Source: Diphasiastrum complanatum
Lineage: Eukaryota; Streptophyta; Lycopodiopsida; Lycopodiales; Lycopodiaceae
NCBI GenBank assembly: GCA_029204225.1
Contig: CM055104.1
Location: forward strand, 24,133,285 to 24,197,284
Length of the DNA: 64,000 bases
Direction: 5' to 3'
The position numbers and the translations under genes were made by a program. Under the pieces are notes generated by a model that did no database searches, had not been told where the DNA came from, and worked only from the letters and a program-made list of their open reading frames with translations. Positions 57,385 through 64,000 of the stretch are shown one piece after another (positions within the stretch are counted from its first letter, which is position 1; the number at the start of each line of letters is the position of its first letter).

Positions 57385-57740
57385 TTTCAGAGTTCTAAGA
57401 GCTACCCAATCTCCAACTTGCAATTCTTGAGGCAATCCTTTCAAATTAGCAAAATGTTTGACAAAATCTTGAGCACTCTCTAAATTTTCACATGCTAACT
57501 GTAGCATTTCTTGCATTTTCCACAAGAAATCAACCACTTTCTAAACTTTGATCGTCTCAATTTCAACAGTTATCGGAGATCTAGGTTGAAATCCATACAT
57601 AAGCATAAACGAATTACATCTAGTAGCTAATGCTTACTACTATTATAAAAAAACTCAATCAATGAAAGATATATTTTCCAATGAGATTGCCATCAAGAGA
57701 CATATGCTCAAACCATCTGTTCTTTTACCACTCACGTTAC
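57385..57740 (-). pseudogene. Gypsy integrase fragment of the D family
   Basis: Minus-strand reading gives EQMV.AYVS, SLIEFFYNSSKH, CNSFMLMYGFQPRSPITVEI and LKGLPQELQVGDW. It corresponds to 52960-53300 of element D with substitutions and stops. It abuts Copia C. Confidence 0.78.
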
Positions 57741-59515
57741 CCTCTCTTATAAGTCAAATATAAACTAGAATCTGAACTATGATTTGTCAATCACAATTCA
57801 CCAGATTTTTATTCTATATTGGAAAGTAAGAGAACGAGAATGTTACTATTCTTAAAAGATATATAAGTTGTTTCACAAAAATTCTTTCCACTAAAAGTTT
57901 TAGATTTATGCAAATCAACTTACCTTACGATGCCTATAAAGAACTGTGATCACTCAATTCTTTCCAATCTAGACATGGCACAGAGTGTTATTCCAAAGAA
58001 CTATAATCACCCAATTCTTCCTACTCTAGACATGGCACAAAGTGTTATTCCAAAATCAAGATTTCATCTATAATACATCTAGACCCCAATAATTTAAAAT
58101 CTGATCTAGAATATCTTAAGGTTTATTGAACTTCATTACATGAATCCATGGTTTTTGGTTACTTCAATTATCCAACTCCATCTGAGTTTACGAAATAATT
58201 TTATTTTTAAAGTTCCTATGTATCCTATGCAAATCACCCACTCCATGAGTCACAAAATAACTTATGATAGATGTGACTTACTGTTACTTCCATGTCTAGT
58301 ATGTGGGATTCAGAATAATTCTTAATACATATAGCCAATACTCCAGTCTATAAGGTTCTTAGTTACGCCACGTCATGTCGGACTAGGCCAACAATGTAAT
58401 TAATACTCTTATGAGGGCCCATGTGTTTTAATTGGACATGTGGAGCTTTTGCATGGTGATTGACAGCTTTTGGTGCAAGAATAGGAGGCCAAATACTTTT
58501 GATAGGAATAGGGAGATCATAGAGAAAATATTCTTTAGCTTTTGGAGAGAGTATCTCTTGTAGGAACTTGCCCATCTTTTCATTGTATTTTCTGAGTTCA
58601 GAATCCAGTATCCCCTCTTCTCTTGCATTCAATCACCTTGGCTTGGGGGTGAAGAGATAAGGATTTTGACTAATCGTTTCTTGTTTGTTGAGTGGTTTTG
58701 CTCCATAGGTGTCCTTTTGGTTCCATGTAACATGATCTTAGGAGATATTCACTTGACGATCATATCACTTAAAATCAATACATATAAGCTACAATATCAA
58801 TAGATGATAATACATTGTAGACTCATCCAATTAACTCAAAAGTAATGCTCCTGATTCAATTAGTTTTACCAAATTCATAAATATTTGGATGTTCAGATAT
58901 GGGCCCAATTCAATGCACCACATCCAATCTGATTCTAAATCCCACCCAAGTTAATAAATAATTCAAATCCAAAAACCTTATTAACTTGTAAGTGATTTTC
59001 ATGAGACAATTCTCAATAATATGCTTATGTTTCTCGATGATTTATGCATGCAAATAAACTCAGTCCACCAATGAACACAATGTGGATCCACATGATCAAG
59101 AACTTACAAAAAGTAAATCTGATCCCACTATGATTCACTACATAGTATATATATACCTTGTGAACTCGATGCTAAGAGGGAAGGGCCTGTCCTAAAATCT
59201 TAAAGGCCAATAGACCTATTGATTTATCATTCACATAATACTAGTCTTGAATAAACTTAAATAAAATTAAATTTGACTTCAAAACTCGAAAACAAAGGAT
59301 CACATAAATTCATTCACATACAACGGAAGCACTGAGGGGTCAAGATGGACCCCTCCCCCCCTCCGAAAGATATTTCTTTTCATTATGCAAAACCAATTGG
59401 CCTATGCCAATTACATATACATTGGATTCCAAAAAGGGTCTCAAAATAGGAACATAAACTTAGTTCCTTTCAATGGACTTAATTCCAAATCTAGCTCATA
59501 AGATTTTCTTCCTTA
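57741..59515. other. Intergenic with a 57-bp tandem duplication
   Basis: Two 57-bp units at 57938-57994 and 57995-58051 (AAAGAACT...GTGTTATTCC). A minus-strand frame at 58363-58632 (89 codons) contains SPKAKEYFLYDLPIPIKSIW; no family recognised. Confidence 0.45.
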
Positions 59516-59805
59516 GATACTCGACATGAAATCATGATGGATCTTAGATACTTGACATGCAATCATGATGGATCTTAGAATCTTGACATGCAATCATGAT
59601 GGATCATAGAATCTTGACATGCAATAGTCTGAACTGACATGCATGGGCATTAGGCAATGGAGGGCATGACATGCAAGAGTCTAAACTGACATGCATGGTC
59701 ATTAGGCAAAGGATGACATGACATGCAAGAGTCTAAACTGACATGCATGGTCATTAGGCAATGAATGGCACGACATGCAAGAGTCTAAACTGACATGCAT
59801 GGTCA
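59516..59805. repeat. Two adjoining minisatellites (31 bp and 52 bp)
   Basis: Three full 31-bp units from 59516 (GATACTTGACATGCAATCAT...) and part of a fourth lead without a gap into 52-bp units from 59616 (GACATGCAAGAGTCTAAACT...), three full and one partial. Both share the core TGACATGCAA, so the second probably grew out of the first. Confidence 0.88.
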
Positions 59806-59902
59806 AAGGATAAGGTTTTATATGACATGCAAAATGGTATTAAACAACCATTCATACATATATGCATATCAGATTCATGAACGTACCATGGTTTCAGAAG
59901 AG

Positions 59903-59905
<3 letters not shown>

Positions 59906-59996
<91 letters not shown>
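59906..59996 (+). repeat. (GA)45 microsatellite
   Basis: Perfect 91-bp GA array shortly after the minisatellites, followed by TGTGTG. Confidence 0.95.
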
Positions 59997-59998
<2 letters not shown>

Positions 59999-60289
59999 TT
60001 TGTGTGTGTGAGATGATGTGAAAGAGAGTGAGAGATCCAAGAGGGTTTGAGTTTCAAGATGATTCAATCCAAAATTTAGCATAGCATCCCTGAGCCAATG
60101 CTTCATTCTTCTTCTCCAAAGCATCTGTACACAATAACAAACAAGAGGGAAGAGTTTGGATGCAAAATCATAGAATCCTCTTGGTAGTAGGGCGCATTTT
60201 CACTTATATAGAGAGTGAAGAGTCATTCCCAACTGAGTGAGGTGTCAAGTTCAAGTGCAAGAGGTGTGGATGTCCATCTTGTTTTGCAT

Positions 60290-60720
60290 AATAGTCATCA
60301 ATTTCTAAGCCCTTTTTTCTAAAGGTTGCCCATCCTCAATCATGGTCATTGGCACTTTTTTCTAGAGGTTGCCCATCCTCAATCATAGTGGAAAAGGGTC
60401 AATAGAATTATCAGACCCTTGGCCTTGTCCTGTTCTTTATAGACTCCTCTGAGCCTTCATTATAGACTTAGTAATAAGTCTTCCTTATAGACTCTTCTGA
60501 GCCTTCATTATAGACTTTGTCATAAGCCTTCTTGGATAGCAGTCTTGAGCTTTGAAAGCTTCTTGTTTCATTTTTTGTCCTTCAGGCACTTTCATGAGTA
60601 CCTGCACACACCTTCAAAATAAGGTCAGTCCTTAAGCCTAGAAGACTTCTTATTCTTGTTCTGGTTCTTCAGGCACTTTCGTGAGTACCTATACATACCC
60701 TCAAAGAAGAGTCGGTTTCC
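60290..60720. repeat. Series of independent short tandem duplications
   Basis: GGTTGCCCATCCTCAATCAT occurs twice (about 60324 and 60365). A unit of about 48 bp with GACTCCTCTGAGCCTTCATT repeats (60436-60532). CTTCAGGCACTTTC repeats about 90 bp apart (60582-60690). Each is a different unit. Confidence 0.7.
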
Positions 60721-61479
60721 ATACCATCAGATATGGCTCACAATAAGTCCTTAGTTCTACATATAGTAATACCTGCATACTTAGATCATTAGAGCAATAG
60801 ATTCATACAATATTCAAAAAGAATAATAGTCATTGATAATTTCATATCATCAAAGTCTATATGAAGTTTGAAGCTGGGAAAGTCTTTATTACTTTAGGGC
60901 AATTTGTCTTTACAAATTACATATCCAATCTGTATATATTATATATTTAATTGAGAATCATGTAGCTCAATCAACATAAGAGAGTATATGATGTGTTCGA
61001 ACTCAACAGGCCATGTTCTGCTTCTTTCACCCTTTTTCAGGGAATTTGCAAGAAGTCAAGGGGCAAGAAGAAGTGTCAGCAAGGGACTCGTCGAATCCTT
61101 CCTCTCAGGTCAGCTCACTTCCACAAGACAGTATCGTTTGTCAACACCCACTTGGGGTGCCCTCCCTCATCTTTGCAAACACAAGTTCTAGCAACAACCG
61201 AGACACCCTCCTTTGCGCAGATCTACGGTGGTCTACGATGCAAGTACAATAGCTCCCTCAATATTGCATCTAGGAAGTGTACCAACAACTCATTGATTAG
61301 GCTACTGCGCACCCTCTCAGTGTCCAGAGCTGCTCCCACTCTTGTAGAAGGTGGCCCAGATGGCAGATTTGCTCACCGACATGATTCCTCTGATGCGTCA
61401 ACTACATTGAAAGTTCGCTCCTTTCAGCTTGACCCTATTTTCTTTTGGTGATTATCTCTCCTTGCTGGCTAACACTACT
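60721..61479 (+). other. Unassigned; possible LINE ORF1 N-terminal relic
   Basis: A 152-codon frame (60993-61451) has no domain I recognise. Its position just before the DUF4283-like segment suggests it was part of the same ORF1. Confidence 0.35.
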
Positions 61480-61800
61480 CTTTGGTGTTCAAACCATGGA
61501 GAAGGGCTTTTTATTTTTTTACCTTCGATAATCATAGGGAAGTGAATGCATCTCTAGCTAACGGCCTTTGTTTCTACTGTGGAAACCATGTTTGTGTCAC
61601 TCGCTACACAGATAATTTCTCTATTGATGATACTGCCCAGATGAAAGTGCCTTTGTGGGCAGAGCTTCCTTTATTCCCGTCTAAACTCATACCCGCACTA
61701 GACGCCATTTTGGACAGTTTGGGGAAGGTGCTCCTTCTTTAGATCTTTAGGACATGTAGCCCCTCGTCGCACATTCAAACGTGTATATTGTGAAAATCGG
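61480..61800 (+). pseudogene. LINE ORF1 fragment, DUF4283-like
   Basis: FYFFTFDNHREVNASLANGL, then VPLWAELPLFPSKLIPALDA and ILDSLGKVL. This matches the plant LINE ORF1/DUF4283 pattern (F-D-x-x-E-V-x-x-x-L, then V-P-x-W-x-E-L-P). A stop follows GKVLLL. The zinc knuckle expected downstream is not visible. Confidence 0.55.
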
Positions 61801-62155
61801 CGAACCCATTGCTTGAGCAGTTGCATTTTCATTGTTTGAATCAACTATATGCATTGTGTGGATCAGTTATATGTGCAAAACACGATGACATTTGTTTTGG
61901 GACTTTGACCTGAAAAAGAGTAATCTTTTTTGGTGTTTTTTAATGGTCCTAGTTTTAGGGCAAAATCATGGATTTTTTTAAATAAAAATCTAAATTTTAT
62001 TTTTAAAAAAAGCCAAAAAATGCATATTTTAAATAAAGAACTACAAGTTTTTTGTTGCAAACTTCATAAAACCGTCATAACAAATGAAATAATAATTCAA
62101 GAGAACAAATGATTTTTGAAACTCGAAATCCCATTGAAATACAAAACAACTTAAA
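61801..62155. other. AT-rich spacer
   Basis: No coding or repeat features recognised. Confidence 0.5.
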
Positions 62156-63908
62156 TTATATTTGCACTTTTTTTTTTTTAAGTACATTTTCTAAAGAATT
62201 TTCACTGATGCCTCTCAATTCAAAACTTGACATATTCTCAACACTCCCGTTTTCAGCTGATGAAGTGAAAGACCCGTCTTCTTCATCAGAGTCAACTGGC
62301 ATATCTTCCTCAAAATCCGCGTCTAATGTTGACAAAAAACCTTGTAAATCAGCTTTTCTCTATTGATGACGAGTAGAGGATGATGGTTTTTTCAATAATC
62401 CAAGTCGTTCTTTCAATATAGATATAGTTGACTTTCGTAGATGATTGGTCATTGTTAATTCAAAATTACATGTCAAAACATCTACATCCTGTAGATTCAA
62501 ATCGTCGACTCTTGGTTGATTTTTTGGCAATCCCTTTCTCTTGCCCTCTGGATCTACTTGCAATATTTCGAATTCATACCTTCCCAAAAAGGCATTCGTT
62601 GAAGTGGTACGCAACCAATGGACACGTAGTACTTTTGTTTGATTGCTATTTTGAATAAAACCAAGTACTTTGGCAATCCAAAATGGATGTCCTTCATTGT
62701 TTTCTGAAGCTAGCACAACAAGGCTTCCAATTTGGATTTCATTCAAATCACCACACCATTTCATTTTTGCAGCTTTTACACTTTGCCTATTCTTTCTTGA
62801 GCCCACATAAATTTCACGTTCATCACCTTGCACAAGCTGCAAGAAATCATTATTCGAGGAAGATCTGAAGGTTCGCGACAGTTGTAGTTGATGTTTCTGA
62901 TTTATGAGACCAATGAAATTCTTCAGTTGTTGATGTATGTTCGAGATTGAGCAAACTGATTTTTTTTTTTTCTTAAATCCATCCACCAATGCTGATCAAA
63001 CTAACCAAATGGATCAATCTCACAATGTTCTCTTTGCGCCTTTTGTACTTCTAGCAAGGAATTCAAGGGAGACAACACAACAAGCTTGATTTGAGTCGAT
63101 GAAATGTTGAACAAAAATCAAACTCTTTCAAGAGGTAGCCATGAAACTGAATTTGAAAATAGTTTGCCCCATAATAATATAATGCCTGACTTATTACATT
63201 TGATTTTAAACCGGTGCTGAAAGCTAATATCATTAATATTAGCTATGCATCACTCTGTTTCGTTGGACGTCTTAACATAATCACAAAAATCATATGTGTG
63301 TCTGATTAAGGACACGTTTGGCTTTGGCACATACGATTCCTTGACAATACTTTTAAGCACTGGTAAAAAAAATGCTTTCTTGCGTCTCAACCTCTTAGAA
63401 AAGCAACTAAACATTTGATCAATTTGATCGTGGGTATGTCTTACCAACAAAAATCCTATTTTTACTTTTTTGAAAAAAAATTTCTCCACTAGCATAGACA
63501 AGTATGCCAAAATAGTTTGGTTACTATTTTTTCTAGCAGTGTTGTCAAGCTGCAAATAAAGTATTTCTGGAAGATTTTCACCAAATTCGCAAATTATTTT
63601 ATGTACAATGGTGATTGTCAAATTTGGATCGTTTTGAACATTGGGATAATTAAAAAAGACCTTGGACTCCAAAGTGCCATTAAACACAAGTGCTCCAACG
63701 AGATGAACCTGAATAAAATCTGCCTCGTTCAAATTTTTGGGCACTCTGACAAAATGAGACAACATTGTTTTTTTCTGATCCATGCCATCAATAACAAGGC
63801 CCTGATATTTTTGTGAACATTCCAAAAATTTCTTTCGATGCTTGGCCAACTTTTGTCTTTCAACTGTTTGTCGATCTCTGTGCAATTGAAGGACTTTTGC
63901 AGCATGTA
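62156..63908 (-). pseudogene. DUF7869-type protein pseudogene, last exon(s)
   Basis: Minus strand from 63908, after a good acceptor (TATTTTCAG at 63917-63909): AAKVLQLHRDRQTVERQKLA, GLVIDGMDQKKTML, EILYLQLDNTARKNSNQTIL and VRHTHDQIDQMFSCFSKRL. These are the blocks I know from DUF7869, an uncharacterised RNase-H-fold-like family that looks transposase-related. The frame goes on through TGA/TGA/TAG stops (FQHRFKIKCNKSG, LLWGKLFSNSVSWLP), shifts at an A run (about 62970), then reads IQIGSLVVLASENNEGHPFW and TKVLRVHWLRTTS, a small beta-barrel (Tudor/BAH-like) region. After one TAG it ends in an acidic tail (DADFEEDMPVDSDEEDGS) with a stop at 62156-62158. The 5' exons lie outside the window. Confidence 0.7.
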
Positions 63909-64000
63909 CTGAAAATACAATGATTCACTTATTTAATAGAATAAAGATCATACCATAATGATATTAAAAAAGATTGCAACTTAAATTTTTTCAAAACAGA
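63909..64000 (-). other. 3' end of an intron of the DUF7869 pseudogene
   Basis: T-rich tract ending TATTTTCAG on the minus strand. Its 5' end lies beyond the window. Confidence 0.5.

Noticed and set aside
59516-59805. Regular repeats that might suggest a CRISPR array
   Set aside because: Head-to-tail tandem units with no unique spacers, in a plant nuclear sequence.

Overview
This is nuclear DNA from a land plant with a large, transposon-rich genome. The evidence is Ty1/Copia and Ty3/Gypsy elements with plant-type primer sites, a MIKC-type MADS-box first exon, hAT transposase relics, a plant LINE ORF1 domain (DUF4283) and eight perfect (TC)n/(GA)n arrays of 43-92 bp. A DUF7869 pseudogene and the LINE families hint at a seed-free plant such as a fern, lycophyte or bryophyte, but the sequence does not settle this. 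Almost everything readable is a transposable element or a relic of one. The only gene piece that looks intact is the MADS-box exon at 43115-43296 (minus strand).

Layout. 1-4560: two 3' ends of one non-LTR retrotransposon (LINE) family with PCNA-box-like motifs in the protein tail and a hairpin near the 3' end. Between them lie a decayed coiled-coil gene and a small tRNA-derived SINE with a 16-bp target duplication. 6400-7020: hAT relic. 8950-20480: an old minus-strand LINE ORF2 split by two later insertions, a Copia element at 9735-14160 (TSD TATAT) and a Gypsy chromovirus at 14317-18606 (TSD CTGAG). 20490-27220: a minus-strand Copia element in two halves, separated by a plus-strand Copia fragment and a possible solo LTR. 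28251-31000: (GA)n, a third LINE fragment, and a Copia element whose 3' LTR carries an 18-bp minisatellite. 33035-38781: a minus-strand Gypsy element (TGGCGCC primer site) containing a plus-strand Gypsy pol block that has a gag-RNase H fusion. 39240-42240: Copia and hAT relics. 43115-44870: MADS-box exon and upstream region. 47545-54245: a chromodomain Gypsy element whose 5' half is inverted relative to its 3' half, both LTRs still flanked by CACTC. 54274-57740: Copia 3' half and a Gypsy integrase fragment. 57938-60720: minisatellites and tandem duplications. 61480-61800: LINE ORF1 fragment. 62156-63908: DUF7869 pseudogene.

No element has a complete set of intact genes. Copia reverse transcriptases carry broken YVDD boxes, and two Gypsy copies have lost the RT region. 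The points most worth following up are the twin PIP-like tail and hairpin of the LINE family, the segment shared by two Copia copies in place of their RT core, and the inversion that splits one Gypsy element. All assignments come from reading motifs and comparing parts of the window with each other; no database search was made.
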